Shown piece by piece: positions 17,685 through 30,886 of a DNA stretch of 64,000 bases. Location of the stretch: positions 620,001 through 684,000 of the forward strand of contig NC_013171.1 of the NCBI RefSeq assembly GCF_000024105.1. The letters run 5' to 3'. The notes beneath the pieces are model-generated. The model ran no database searches, was not told the origin of the DNA, and saw only the letters and a list, made by a program, of their open reading frames with translations. Origin of the DNA: Anaerococcus prevotii DSM 20548. Its GTDB lineage: Bacteria > Bacillota > Clostridia > Tissierellales > Peptoniphilaceae. The position numbers and the translations under genes are program-made. Position 1 is the first letter of the stretch; each line of letters begins with the position of its first letter.

Positions 17685-18513
17685 TTCTTACCTCCCCTGT
17701 TAGATTGCATATATGATCACGCTCTTCTGTAGCGTAATTTCTTGATCTATTCATAGCTTCATCGAAATCAACCAAGAATCCATCAAAGTCTGGACCATCT
17801 ACACAAGCAAACTTCATTTCGCCTCCAACTGTAAGCCTACAGCAGCCGCACATGCCTGTTCCATCAACCATGATAGAGTTCATTGAAACTGTGGTAGGAA
17901 TATCGTGAGGTCTTGTAACATTTACTACATTTTTCATCATGATTGCAGGACCGATAGTAAGGACGTGGTCGTATTCTTTTCCTTCTTTTATGAGATCTTC
18001 CAGAACTTGGGTTACAAATCCTTGTCTGCCATAAGATCCGTCGTCTGTTGTTATGTATAAATTATCTGAAGAAGCCTTAAGCTCATCTTCTAGGATTATT
18101 ATATCCTTATTCTTAAAGCCCATTATCACATCTACATTAGCTCCGATTTCATGAAGGTATTTGGCTTGTGGATAGGCAATAGCAGTACCCAAGCCTCCCC
18201 CAACGACACAGACATTTTTACCTTTTAGATAATCAAGCTCGGTAGGCTTTCCCAGTGGACCTACAAAGTCGAGGAAGCCATCTCCTGCCTTTAAGGCATT
18301 CATCCTCATAGTAGTGCCGCCAACGATTTGGACAATAATAGTTACATTTTCATCATCTGTTGATGAGATGGTAAAGGGAACTCTCTCGCCTTTCTCATCA
18401 AGTCTAAGAATAATAAATTGGCCAGGCAAGGCTTTTTTTGCAATAGCTGGTGCCTTGACAACAAATTTAATGGTATTGTCATTTAGATTAGTTTTTTCTA
18501 TAATTCTTGCCAT
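17677..18513 (-). CDS. nfnA: NfnA-like subunit (FAD/NAD and [2Fe-2S] protein)
   Basis: This 278-residue protein belongs to the ferredoxin-reductase/dihydroorotate dehydrogenase electron-transfer family. It has the FAD-binding RVPFTISS motif, the NAD-binding stretch VCVVGGGLGTAIAYPQAKYL, and a C-terminal cysteine set in DGTGMCGCCRLTVGGEMKFAC for a [2Fe-2S] cluster. It is transcribed first and overlaps nfnB by 8 bases. The same pair has been called sulfide dehydrogenase or glutamate synthase small subunit in older annotation. The SD is AGGAGGATC. The pair supplies NADPH in fermenting anaerobes. Confidence 0.88.
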   Translation of the reverse strand: MARIIEKTNLNDNTIKFVVKAPAIAKKALPGQFIILRLDEKGERVPFTISSTDDENVTIIVQIVGGTTMRMNALKAGDGFLDFVGPLGKPTELDYLKGKNVCVVGGGLGTAIAYPQAKYLHEIGANVDVIMGFKNKDIIILEDELKASSDNLYITTDDGSYGRQGFVTQVLEDLIKEGKEYDHVLTIGPAIMMKNVVNVTRPHDIPTTVSMNSIMVDGTGMCGCCRLTVGGEMKFACVDGPDFDGFLVDFDEAMNRSRNYATEERDHICNLTGEVRNG

Positions 18514-18627
18514 AAGATCCTCCTAATATAATATTATCAAATACTAAGCTAATTTACAATAAGGGTGCAAAAGTATAGGGAAACAGTAGAGTATATATTA
18601 TTGATATTATTGAAAGGAAGGAGAAAT

Positions 18628-20397
18628 ATGACAGAGAAAAAATATACTAACAAGTATTTGCTTAAAAGATTTATACCTTATTATAGACCTTACAAGAAAG
18701 TACTCACTATAGATTTATTATCAGCTGCTCTTACGACCATAAGTCAGCTAGTTCTTCCTCTATTGCTATCCTACTTAACAGATTGGGCTCAGTTGGGCCT
18801 TCTCGATATGCCTAGGCTAGGAAAGGTCGCTCTAATATACCTTGCGACTAAGTTTATAGAGGTTGTGTCAAGATTTATCATGCAATCCTATGGCCACATC
18901 ATGGGGGCATTAATTGAAAAGGATATGAGAGGGGATGTCTTCTCCCATCTTTTGACCATGGATACGGAGTTTTTCAATGAGGCCAAAATTGGCCAGCTTA
19001 TGGCGAGGATGACTACAGACTTAAACGAGATTACAGAATTTTCCCACCATGTACCGGAAGAATTCTTAGTAGCAGCCATTAAGCTTGCTGTATCCTTTGT
19101 AGTCCTTCTAACTATCAACTGGCAACTTTCCCTAATTATATACATCCTAATACCAATTATGTATATATTTTCTAGGAAATCCAGACAGAAGTTTAGACAG
19201 GCGACTATGAATACAAGAAAGCAAATTGGTGCCATAAACTCAGGGATCGAGGATACCCTACTTGGAATCAATGTTGTAAAAAGTTTCGCCAATGAAGATA
19301 TAGAAAAGGAAAAGTTTGGCAGGGAAAATGAGAAGTTTGCCGATATCAAGAAGGACCAATACTTCAATATGGCCAAATACTTCTGTGTCAAGGATGCCTT
19401 TTCTGGCTTTATGTATGCAGTATTAATCCTTGTCGGAGGAATTTTTGTAATCCAAAAGCAAATCACTGCAGGAGATCTTATAGCCTTTACTATGTATTTA
19501 AACATGCTAGTTGCAACTATCGAAAGGCTAATTAACTTTACCGATACTTACGAGAGAGGGACAACTGGTATCGAAAGATTTGTCCAAATCATGAATCTCG
19601 ATAGGGATATCTATGATAAGGATGAGGCAAGAGATTTAGAGGACGTTAAAGGAAAGATCGAATTTGACCATGTTTATTTCAAATACCCTGAGACAAAAGA
19701 GGAAGATCCTTATGTCCTAGATGATATGTCCTTTACAATTGATGTAGGAGAAAATATAGCCTTAGTTGGGCCATCTGGCGCAGGAAAGACCACTATATCC
19801 AAGCTAATCCCAAGATTTTATGATGTAGATGATGGTGCTATTAGAATCGATGGGGATAATATCAAAGACCTAACCATTGACTCCCTAAGAGATAATATTG
19901 GAATAGTACAACAAGATGTCTATCTTTTCAGTGGAACTATTAAGGATAATATCAAATACGGTAAGGAAGATGCTACAGATAGAGAAATCGAAAAGGCAGC
20001 AGAGCTTGCAGGAGCCTTGGAATTTATCAAGGACCTACCATATGGATTTGATACCTATATAGGAGAGCGTGGGGTTAAGCTTTCTGGTGGACAGAAGCAG
20101 AGAATATCTATAGCCAGGGTATTTCTCAAAAATCCACCAATACTGATACTCGATGAGGCGACTAGCGCCCTTGATAATAAGAGCGAGGCGATAGTTCAAT
20201 CATCTCTAGAAAAACTAAGTAAGGGAAGAACAACCCTTACCATAGCACACAGACTTTCTACAATAATAAATGCAGACGAAATCCTAGTCTTAACTTATGA
20301 TGGAATTGTAGAAAGAGGAAACCACAAGGACCTCCTTGCCAAAAAGGGAGTCTATTATAATTTATATAATTCAAACAATACAGACTTGTTTGGATAA
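18628..20397 (+). CDS. ABC exporter half-transporter (permease fused to ATPase)
   Basis: This 589-residue protein has six transmembrane segments in residues about 25-310 and a nucleotide-binding domain from about 345. The latter has Walker A GPSGAGKTT, signature LSGGQKQR, Walker B ILILDEAT and the switch His in IAHRLST. As a single gene without a partner half it should work as a homodimer of the MsbA/Sav1866 type. I use the ATG at 18628 after AAGGAAGGAGAAAT; an in-frame ATG at 18565 has no SD. The substrate (lipid, peptide or drug) is not determinable. Confidence 0.92.
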   Translation: MTEKKYTNKYLLKRFIPYYRPYKKVLTIDLLSAALTTISQLVLPLLLSYLTDWAQLGLLDMPRLGKVALIYLATKFIEVVSRFIMQSYGHIMGALIEKDMRGDVFSHLLTMDTEFFNEAKIGQLMARMTTDLNEITEFSHHVPEEFLVAAIKLAVSFVVLLTINWQLSLIIYILIPIMYIFSRKSRQKFRQATMNTRKQIGAINSGIEDTLLGINVVKSFANEDIEKEKFGRENEKFADIKKDQYFNMAKYFCVKDAFSGFMYAVLILVGGIFVIQKQITAGDLIAFTMYLNMLVATIERLINFTDTYERGTTGIERFVQIMNLDRDIYDKDEARDLEDVKGKIEFDHVYFKYPETKEEDPYVLDDMSFTIDVGENIALVGPSGAGKTTISKLIPRFYDVDDGAIRIDGDNIKDLTIDSLRDNIGIVQQDVYLFSGTIKDNIKYGKEDATDREIEKAAELAGALEFIKDLPYGFDTYIGERGVKLSGGQKQRISIARVFLKNPPILILDEATSALDNKSEAIVQSSLEKLSKGRTTLTIAHRLSTIINADEILVLTYDGIVERGNHKDLLAKKGVYYNLYNSNNTDLFG

Positions 20398-20468
20398 AGA
20401 GGGAGCAGGAAAATCTGTTCATAGTGTAGAAAAAGTAGATTTAATTAAAAATTTTATATATTTAATTT

Positions 20469-20556
20469 ACCCTTATCTCGACCAAGTGAGCGAAACGAAC
20501 GCGTGGAGGGATCTCATTAGATTTCTCCACTCACTCCGTTCGGTCGAAATAAGGGT
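20469..20556. repeat. REP-like imperfect palindrome, 88 bp
   Basis: ACCCTTATCTCGACC at the left pairs with GGTCGAAATAAGGGT at the right. Inside, AGTGAGCGAAACGAACG and TGGAG pair with CTCCACTCACTCCGTTCG-like sequence around an ATCTCATTAGAT centre. The 300-base gap between the ABC gene and the J-domain gene is otherwise AT-rich without a gene. The element is richer in GC than its surroundings and looks like a dispersed mobile palindrome (REP or MITE class) rather than a simple terminator. Confidence 0.7.
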
Positions 20557-20580
20557 GATTTTTAGATTGTCTATATTTTC

Positions 20581-20601
20581 AGCAGGGAGACCTGCTTTTT
20601 C
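20581..20601 (+). terminator. Small terminator hairpin
   Basis: AGCAGG GAGA CCTGCT followed by TTTTCTTT, downstream of the ABC transporter and the REP-like element. Confidence 0.75.
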
Positions 20602-20702
20602 TTTGGGGAATTTTAATAAAACAGCTTTTAGCAAAGTTTTTCTAAATACGATGATTTTATTAGCTTCAAGTCGTATAATCCTATAATAGATAAGGAGTTA
20701 AT

Positions 20703-21470
20703 ATGGGAAAATTTTTCGGTAAGATTTTACATGTGCTTGCCACTATTTTGGGAAGTATATTTAATCTATTAATAAACATAATGAACGTAATAACCATGAC
20801 CTTTGAAGGAATCAGACAATTACTAATGTTGATATTTGTATTTGGTTGTTCGACATTTTTTTTCTTTCCTGTCTTTGCTTTGGCTATACCGAGGAAGTGG
20901 TGGACGGTTATATTTATAATATTAATCATTCCAATCCTTGGTCCCAAGTTTATATCCATGCTCAAATACGGAAACTACACGCTGACAGAGTGGATGTACG
21001 ATAGGGCTGATACTTTGATAACAGGAAAGAAAGTCGGCTACGATTCCATTTCTGATTATTCGAACAAGTATAAGTTTGAAAGAGAAGAAGAAAGAAGAAG
21101 GGCGGCCGAAGAAGCAGCAAGATTTCGTCAAGAAGAAATGAATAGAAGGTTTGAGGAAATGTTTAGGGGATTTACCTACACTAACATGAACCAGGGGAAT
21201 TGGAATTCCTATAATACAAATTCAGGCTATAGCAATATGACAAATGACCTTGGCTTTAAGGAAAAATATGAGAAGGCCTGCAATGTTCTTGGGGTAGATT
21301 ATCAAACAGATATCTACCAAGTTAAGCTCAACTATAGAAAGCTTGCCAAGAAATATCACCCTGATATAAACAAGGATCCTAATGCTACAGAGAAATTCCA
21401 GGAAGTAAATGACGCCTACGAATTCTTGACAGAAGAAAATATCAATAAGTACAAGACGAACTATAGATGA
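20703..21470 (+). CDS. Membrane-anchored J-domain protein
   Basis: This 255-residue protein has three hydrophobic N-terminal segments (about residues 5-30, 35-60 and 68-85). A charged, coiled region follows with many Arg/Glu (about 125-160), then a C-terminal J domain (about 190-255: VLGVDYQTDIYQVKLNYRKLAKKYHPDINKDP) with the HPD motif needed to stimulate DnaK. Canonical DnaJ has the J domain first and zinc fingers after it, so this is a type III co-chaperone tethered to the membrane. It sits directly before the ThrE-like exporter genes, 7 bases away. Confidence 0.85.
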   Translation: MGKFFGKILHVLATILGSIFNLLINIMNVITMTFEGIRQLLMLIFVFGCSTFFFFPVFALAIPRKWWTVIFIILIIPILGPKFISMLKYGNYTLTEWMYDRADTLITGKKVGYDSISDYSNKYKFEREEERRRAAEEAARFRQEEMNRRFEEMFRGFTYTNMNQGNWNSYNTNSGYSNMTNDLGFKEKYEKACNVLGVDYQTDIYQVKLNYRKLAKKYHPDINKDPNATEKFQEVNDAYEFLTEENINKYKTNYR

Positions 21471-21477
21471 GGTAATT

Positions 21478-22263
21478 ATGACTACTGAAGCAATATCTAG
21501 CCTAGATCAGGCTGTTATCCTTTCAGAAATCGCATCCAACGCTGGAGCTATAATGCTAGCGAATGGAGCAGAAATTTATAGGGTGGAGGATACAGTAGAA
21601 AGAATAATAAGAAGCAAAAAAAACATCAAAGATGTAGATGTTTACTCTACTGCCAATGTCATAGTCCTATCTTTTTCCTTCAACCAGGAAATCCACACCA
21701 ACATCAGAAGAGTTAAGTCTAGGACCTTTAACCTCTACTATATAAACAAGGTTAACTCATTTTCAAGAGAATTTGTAAGCGGCAATTACAGCCTACAGGA
21801 AGCCCTAAGAGAATTAAATAAGATTAAAGAAGATCCTGGTTACCCACTAGCCTTTCAAATATTTGGTTCAGCCCTTTCTGCCGCTGCCTTTACAATCCTA
21901 TTGGGAGGAAAAATTACAGATATGCTAATATCTTTCTTAGTAGGATTTGTATCATATATAGTAAGTTTTCAGTTTCAGGAGGCAAAGTTCGGCTTCTTTC
22001 TAGTAAACTTTATTGCAGGGCTCGTAGTAAGTTTAATCACGGTAACTTTTAGACACTTCCTGCCTTATATTGCAGTAGATAAAATCGTAATAGGATCGAT
22101 GATGGCCTTTCTTCCAGGAATCACTCTGACAAATGCCATGAGAGATCTGATGAGTGGGGATGTAACTAGTGGACTTACTGGAGCTACAACTGCTATCTTA
22201 GTTTCTACCGCACTAGCCCTTGGAGTTGCTATGCCAATAACTATAGCAACTTACATTAGATAA
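21478..22263 (+). CDS. ThrE-like threonine/serine exporter, large component
   Basis: This 261-residue protein matches the DUF1212/ThrE_1 family. A cytoplasmic N-terminal domain carries MLANGAEIYRVEDTVERI, and about five transmembrane segments follow with VIGSMMAFLPGITLTNAMRDLMSGD, the conserved family motif. In split systems such as YjjP/YjjB this component pairs with a small four-helix protein, encoded 9 bases downstream. The likely role is export of small neutral amino acids or related metabolites. The SD GAGGT precedes the ATG. Confidence 0.88.
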   Translation: MTTEAISSLDQAVILSEIASNAGAIMLANGAEIYRVEDTVERIIRSKKNIKDVDVYSTANVIVLSFSFNQEIHTNIRRVKSRTFNLYYINKVNSFSREFVSGNYSLQEALRELNKIKEDPGYPLAFQIFGSALSAAAFTILLGGKITDMLISFLVGFVSYIVSFQFQEAKFGFFLVNFIAGLVVSLITVTFRHFLPYIAVDKIVIGSMMAFLPGITLTNAMRDLMSGDVTSGLTGATTAILVSTALALGVAMPITIATYIR

Positions 22264-22272
22264 GGAGGATAA

Positions 22273-22749
22273 ATGTATTTACAAGAATTTATAGTATCTT
22301 CCATAGCGGCTATAGGATTTGCTTTGATATTTCAAGTTCCCAAAAAACCGCTACTAATATCTGCCTTAAACGCAGGATTCGGATGGGTAATATATAAAAT
22401 GACAATAGCCTACACAGGAAGCGTCTATATAGGAACTTTTCTTTCAGCATTCGTCATATCATTTATATCAGAATTCTGTGCAAGATATTTCAAATTTCCA
22501 GCCTTGGTCTTTATCGTTCCTGGTGTAATCAATCTTTGCCCAGGAGAAGCTATATTTAACACGATGAAATACTTTATCAATAACGAAAGTGCCTTGGTTC
22601 TTCTAACCTTGTCTAAGGCCCTTGCAATAGCTGGAGCGATTTCATTTGGGATACTTTTATCGTCATCATTTTCAAGAAATATGAAAAACTTTAGAAGAAG
22701 AAAAGTCAAGAGAACGAACTACTTAAACTACTTTAGGAGGAAAAAATGA
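22273..22749 (+). CDS. ThrE-like exporter, small membrane component (DUF3815 type)
   Basis: This 158-residue protein has four or five hydrophobic helices and the segment FPALVFIVPGVINLCPGEAIFNTMKYF, matching the conserved PxxLPG-like motif of ThrE_2. It ends in a basic cytoplasmic tail (RNMKNFRRRKVKRTNYLNYFRRKK). It follows its partner closely with an AAGGAGG SD and overlaps msrA by 4 bases, so the three genes are probably co-transcribed. Confidence 0.85.
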   Translation: MYLQEFIVSSIAAIGFALIFQVPKKPLLISALNAGFGWVIYKMTIAYTGSVYIGTFLSAFVISFISEFCARYFKFPALVFIVPGVINLCPGEAIFNTMKYFINNESALVLLTLSKALAIAGAISFGILLSSSFSRNMKNFRRRKVKRTNYLNYFRRKK

Positions 22750-23234
22750 AACAAACTATATATCTAGCAGGCGGATGCTTCTGGGGAGTAGATGCCTACT
22801 TTAAACAATTAGAAGGAGTCGAAAAAACACAAGCAGGATATGCTAATGGCCTAACAGAGGATACCTTCTACGAAAATCTCAAAAACTCAGACCACGCCGA
22901 GACAGTAAAAGTGACCTATGAAGATGAAGAAATTAGCTTAGAGAAATTACTTGAATATTTTTACTATATAATAGATCCATTTTCAATTAACAAACAAGGT
23001 GGAGATTTGGGTAGACAATATAGGACTGGAATCTATTCTGAAGATAGAAAGATACTAGAAGAAGTAAGAAAATTCTTAGAAGAAAAACAAAAGAACGAAG
23101 AAGAAAAAATACAAGTAGAAGTAGAAAAACTAAAAAATTATATAAAAGCAGAAGAATATCACCAAGACTATCTAAAGAAAAATCCAAATGGCTACTGCCA
23201 TGTCAATCTATTAGATAGGCCTGATTTCAACTAA
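22746..23234 (+). CDS. msrA: Peptide-methionine (S)-S-oxide reductase
   Basis: This 162-residue enzyme reduces methionine-S-sulfoxide in proteins. The catalytic motif GGCFWG (Cys 11) is at the N-terminus, with the family motifs AGYANG, DPFSINKQGGDLGRQYRTGIY and AEEYHQDYLKKNPNGYCH. Length is normal for a single-domain MsrA; the often fused MsrB is absent. It begins within the stop of the exporter gene (ATGA). Confidence 0.96.
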   Translation: MKQTIYLAGGCFWGVDAYFKQLEGVEKTQAGYANGLTEDTFYENLKNSDHAETVKVTYEDEEISLEKLLEYFYYIIDPFSINKQGGDLGRQYRTGIYSEDRKILEEVRKFLEEKQKNEEEKIQVEVEKLKNYIKAEEYHQDYLKKNPNGYCHVNLLDRPDFN

Positions 23235-23251
23235 AAAGCTAGAGAAAACAT

Positions 23252-23291
23252 AGATGTCCAGGAATAAAAACAGGGCATCTAATATTTTTTT
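23252..23291 (+). terminator. Terminator after msrA
   Basis: AGATGTCC pairs with GGGCATCT and is followed by AATATTTTTTT. It separates the exporter/msrA operon from the rRNA promoter. Confidence 0.8.
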
Positions 23292-23301
23292 AATATAATA
23301 T

Positions 23302-23330
23302 TTGACATAGGCAAAAATCCATGGTATTAT
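23302..23330 (+). promoter_or_regulatory. rRNA operon promoter
   Basis: TTGACA (23302-23307) and TATTAT (23325-23330) are separated by exactly 17 bases. A TGG just before the -10 gives an extended -10 element. It lies about 160 bases before the 16S gene, leaving a leader with no gene in it. Confidence 0.85.
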
Positions 23331-23489
23331 ATAACAGTCGGCGAGAGCTGATGGAACCAATTAAATTAAATAAACAATAACATAACCTAAAATTCTTTTG
23401 AAATAAAGGATAACAAAATTTAAATCACGCATTTGATGTGAGTCAGATGTAAATGAAAGAGTCTTGATCAGAGATTCTCATAACAAACT

Positions 23490-25021
<1,532 letters not shown>

Positions 25022-25049
25022 ATGAGAAGTCGACACGTCGACTTCTCAT
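25022..25049 (+). other. Perfect hairpin in the 16S-tRNA spacer
   Basis: ATGAGAAGTCGAC and GTCGACTTCTCAT form a 13-bp perfect stem with a two-base loop directly after 16S. It is probably an rRNA processing structure; its left arm could alternatively pair with TTCTCAT before 16S. Confidence 0.6.
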
Positions 25050-25094
25050 GGAGATATTTTATCTCATAGAAATAAATAAGGTTGGTTATTGTTT

Positions 25095-25171
<77 letters not shown>

Positions 25172-25346
25172 ATCATGACCTATCACCATTTGCAAAGCAA
25201 ATGGAATGAAGGTCAGACGTCGCGGCGTTTCAAAGTTTCGAAGAAACTTTGTCAGCAAGCCGACGAGTTTGGCAAAAGATAGAGTCATTAGAAACTGAAC
25301 CACTTAGCATAGCTAAGATGAAAACTAAATAGCAAAAAATATTTCC

Positions 25347-28401
<3,055 letters not shown>

Positions 28402-28445
28402 GAAATATTTATTGCTATTTAGAAGGTTTAATAATAAATTAATTT

Positions 28446-28469
28446 AGACTGATTATTCAGTCTTTTTTT
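28446..28469 (+). terminator. Terminator of the rRNA operon
   Basis: AGACTG ATTATT CAGTCT followed by TTTTTTT, 45 bases after 23S. No 5S rRNA gene lies before or after it. Confidence 0.9.
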
Positions 28470-29327
28470 GTACTTATTTTTATATAGTCGTGGGCTCCCT
28501 AAGCTTTCTATGAAAGCTTGGCTAGGAACTTACGGACCAATCCTAAGGATAACAATCACTTAGAATCGAGAAGTTTAACTCGACTGCTATTTAGTAAGAT
28601 AGACTGACAATTTATTTTTTTGCAAAATTTAGCTTATTATATAAGAAATATATCTCTCTAAACTTTACACTTAGCCTTGCTTATCATAAATATAGGCTTT
28701 TTAGCTAGGATGGGTATATGTATAAACTTGAAGAATCTTTGTGACAAAGAGAGCTTAATAATTGGGGGACGTTTTTAATTTCTATAAGTATATTTATCTG
28801 GTATTCGATATAACTTTTTATCTAATAAAACTATTTCTGATTTAGTCTATATTTTTTAATCAAATATTTTTTTAATTATTAAGGAAAAATATATAACAAG
28901 CTAGGCAGATCTTTTCCTCTAGCATATTTTCTTATAATTTTAATTTCTGCTCTTTGGATTTCCTTGCTATATATTAAATATCATATTTTTTAAATTTCTA
29001 AATTTTAACTTTGACGAAAGTGTTTTCTTTTAGTTAAGATATTTTTACTAGTGATTTTTTATAGATATTGTTCGAGTTTTATATATTTTTTCTTTCAGAA
29101 CTAGAATTTTAGGCTCCTATCTTGATATATATAATATAGAAATATAAATTAGTAATTTGACTAAATTTAGACACACTAGCAGATTGTTATTTTGGAGGGT
29201 ATATTGATATTCTTCTTATTTGTCTTTTTACTTAAGAAGTTATTTGTTATTTTAAAGATAAATTTGTAAAATATTATTTACTTTAAATATTTTTAATGAA
29301 ACTTAACTAAGAAAACATTTTCATAAA
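28470..29327. other. Very AT-rich gene-free spacer
   Basis: I see no convincing gene in these roughly 860 bases. The only notable items are the palindrome AAGCTTTCTATGAAAGCTT (28501-28519) and scattered short inverted repeats within the next 80 bases. Base composition is more AT-rich than the flanking genes. It separates the rRNA operon from the toxin region. Confidence 0.6.
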
Positions 29328-29356
29328 TTGACAATGGTATTTAATTATGTTACATT
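29328..29356 (+). promoter_or_regulatory. Candidate promoter of the tandem CAMP-factor genes
   Basis: TTGACA (29328-29333) and TACATT (29351-29356) are 17 bases apart and 53 bases upstream of the chosen start codon. Confidence 0.5.
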
Positions 29357-29409
29357 TATTTATATATAAAATATTTTATGGTTTGTTTCTTGGAGTAAAG
29401 GAGTTAGTT

Positions 29410-30840
29410 ATGAAATTGAAAAACAAGGTAGGAGCGCTTCTTCTTGCTTCTTCTTTCATCTTACCTTCACTTGTAGCTTTATTTCCTAATCAGTCTTTTG
29501 CAGATGACGATTATGAATACGATATCTACATTTATGAAGGTGAAGATTTAGAAGAAAGTGATGACCTTACTGAAGAGCTTTTAGAGGCTAATGAAATAGA
29601 TCTTGACCAAATTAATGAAGATTATGATCTGGGTCTAAGTGATGAAGAGTTAAGACAAGAGGCTTCTGTTCTCATGGGGGCAAGAATAGAAGAAGATAAG
29701 GCTTACGAAATCCCTTTGATGAAGGAGGCGGAGAATGAATTAGCTTTATTGTCGGCTGATAGGGCTATTGATTTACCTAGCAATCTCAATGTGGATAATC
29801 CTCAACAGTTTTTCTATATAGGGTCAATTGGGGTTAGGATTCAGCTTTTAAGAATGGTTTCTAGCTTTATTAATGAAATGACTACGGTTAATATCTACAA
29901 GATTCAGGAAGCTCACAACTTGACTGCTCAGATTTGTTTTGAAGCTGTTATGGTTGCTATAAATCCTTTCAATGGAAGAAAAGATGTTCTTAGAGCTATA
30001 GATAAGTTTGATTCTAATAGAGAAAAGATTAGAGCTATGAGAGATATGACTTCTGGAGATCTGGCAACAGTTTATGTGAAAAGACTTATGAATAAGAATA
30101 TAAGGGAAGCCAGAAAGATTTATAATAGGTCATTTTACCAAGGAGATTATGGAATTGCTGGCAAGGAAGCCTATATACAAAATATTTTTAAGGCAGAGGT
30201 TAATGATATAGCAAGAGAAGTCAACAAGAAAATCACCTTCGGTCAGCTATTAGAGCTTGATGCGAGACTTAAGTCTGCTACTTCCTCAGTGCTTTTATCT
30301 AATGAGGTCCTTGCTAGTAACATCTGGCTAAGGGATGTGATTCAGCCAGAGATTAATAGACAAAATAGGTTGAAGTCAAGATATAGACCTAAGATTAGCC
30401 AGGAAGATTTTGATATATGGCAAAGGTTGGTTAAGACTTTGACTGATAGAAGACGTGAAAGAGATATAAAGTATGAGGAAGTTGCAGATGCGGTTTATGA
30501 TCTATGGGATTTTAATTCTTCCCTGTTAGATAAATATCCCGAAGTCTTTAGTGGGGAAGAGTTAGGTGCTTTCGATTTATATCTTCCACAAACAACTATC
30601 GAACCTTACCAAGTTGCAAGCATAACTTGGCTCGTATCACCAACTTTTGATAAAATACCAGCTGGTATGCAGGCTTCTGGATCTAGTATAATTATTGGAT
30701 TTGGAAGTCAGAAAGCCCAACGTGGTCCTTATGAATCTTATGTAAGTCAAAGGGCAAGTCTGAGGGATGAAATTGTTACTACTAGTATGGATGGTGAGAA
30801 TCCGGATCTTATATATCCTGATTTTACTAATCCAAATTAG
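29410..30840 (+). CDS. CAMP-factor-family pore-forming toxin homologue 1
   Basis: This 476-residue exported protein has a signal peptide (MKLKNKVGALLLASSFILP to SFA) and an acidic tyrosine-rich stretch after cleavage. From about residue 105 it aligns with streptococcal CAMP factor (Cfb). Counterparts are IYDLNSIGSRV-like YIGSIGVRIQLL, ALNPFAS-like AINPFNG, and YPDLKPTDRATIYTK-like MTSGDLATVYVKRLMNK. About 190 extra C-terminal residues follow, which Cfb lacks. CAMP factors are secreted proteins that oligomerise on host membranes and form pores. The start at 29410 has an AAAGGAG SD. It is a paralogue of the next gene, 46 bases away. The function of the extension is unknown. Confidence 0.8.
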   Translation: MKLKNKVGALLLASSFILPSLVALFPNQSFADDDYEYDIYIYEGEDLEESDDLTEELLEANEIDLDQINEDYDLGLSDEELRQEASVLMGARIEEDKAYEIPLMKEAENELALLSADRAIDLPSNLNVDNPQQFFYIGSIGVRIQLLRMVSSFINEMTTVNIYKIQEAHNLTAQICFEAVMVAINPFNGRKDVLRAIDKFDSNREKIRAMRDMTSGDLATVYVKRLMNKNIREARKIYNRSFYQGDYGIAGKEAYIQNIFKAEVNDIAREVNKKITFGQLLELDARLKSATSSVLLSNEVLASNIWLRDVIQPEINRQNRLKSRYRPKISQEDFDIWQRLVKTLTDRRRERDIKYEEVADAVYDLWDFNSSLLDKYPEVFSGEELGAFDLYLPQTTIEPYQVASITWLVSPTFDKIPAGMQASGSSIIIGFGSQKAQRGPYESYVSQRASLRDEIVTTSMDGENPDLIYPDFTNPN

Positions 30841-30886
30841 TATAAATCAAATTGTAACTATAGTGAGTATTTAGGAGGAAAATACT

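Noticed and set aside
20336-20686. A 116-codon open frame overlapping the end of the ABC transporter gene
   Set aside because: It crosses the REP-like palindrome and a terminator hairpin, has no SD, and its protein has no sensible composition.
28495-28600. Possible 5S rRNA or tRNA remnant after 23S because of clustered hairpins
   Set aside because: No conserved 5S or tRNA sequence elements can be found; only a HindIII-type palindrome and weak repeats are present.
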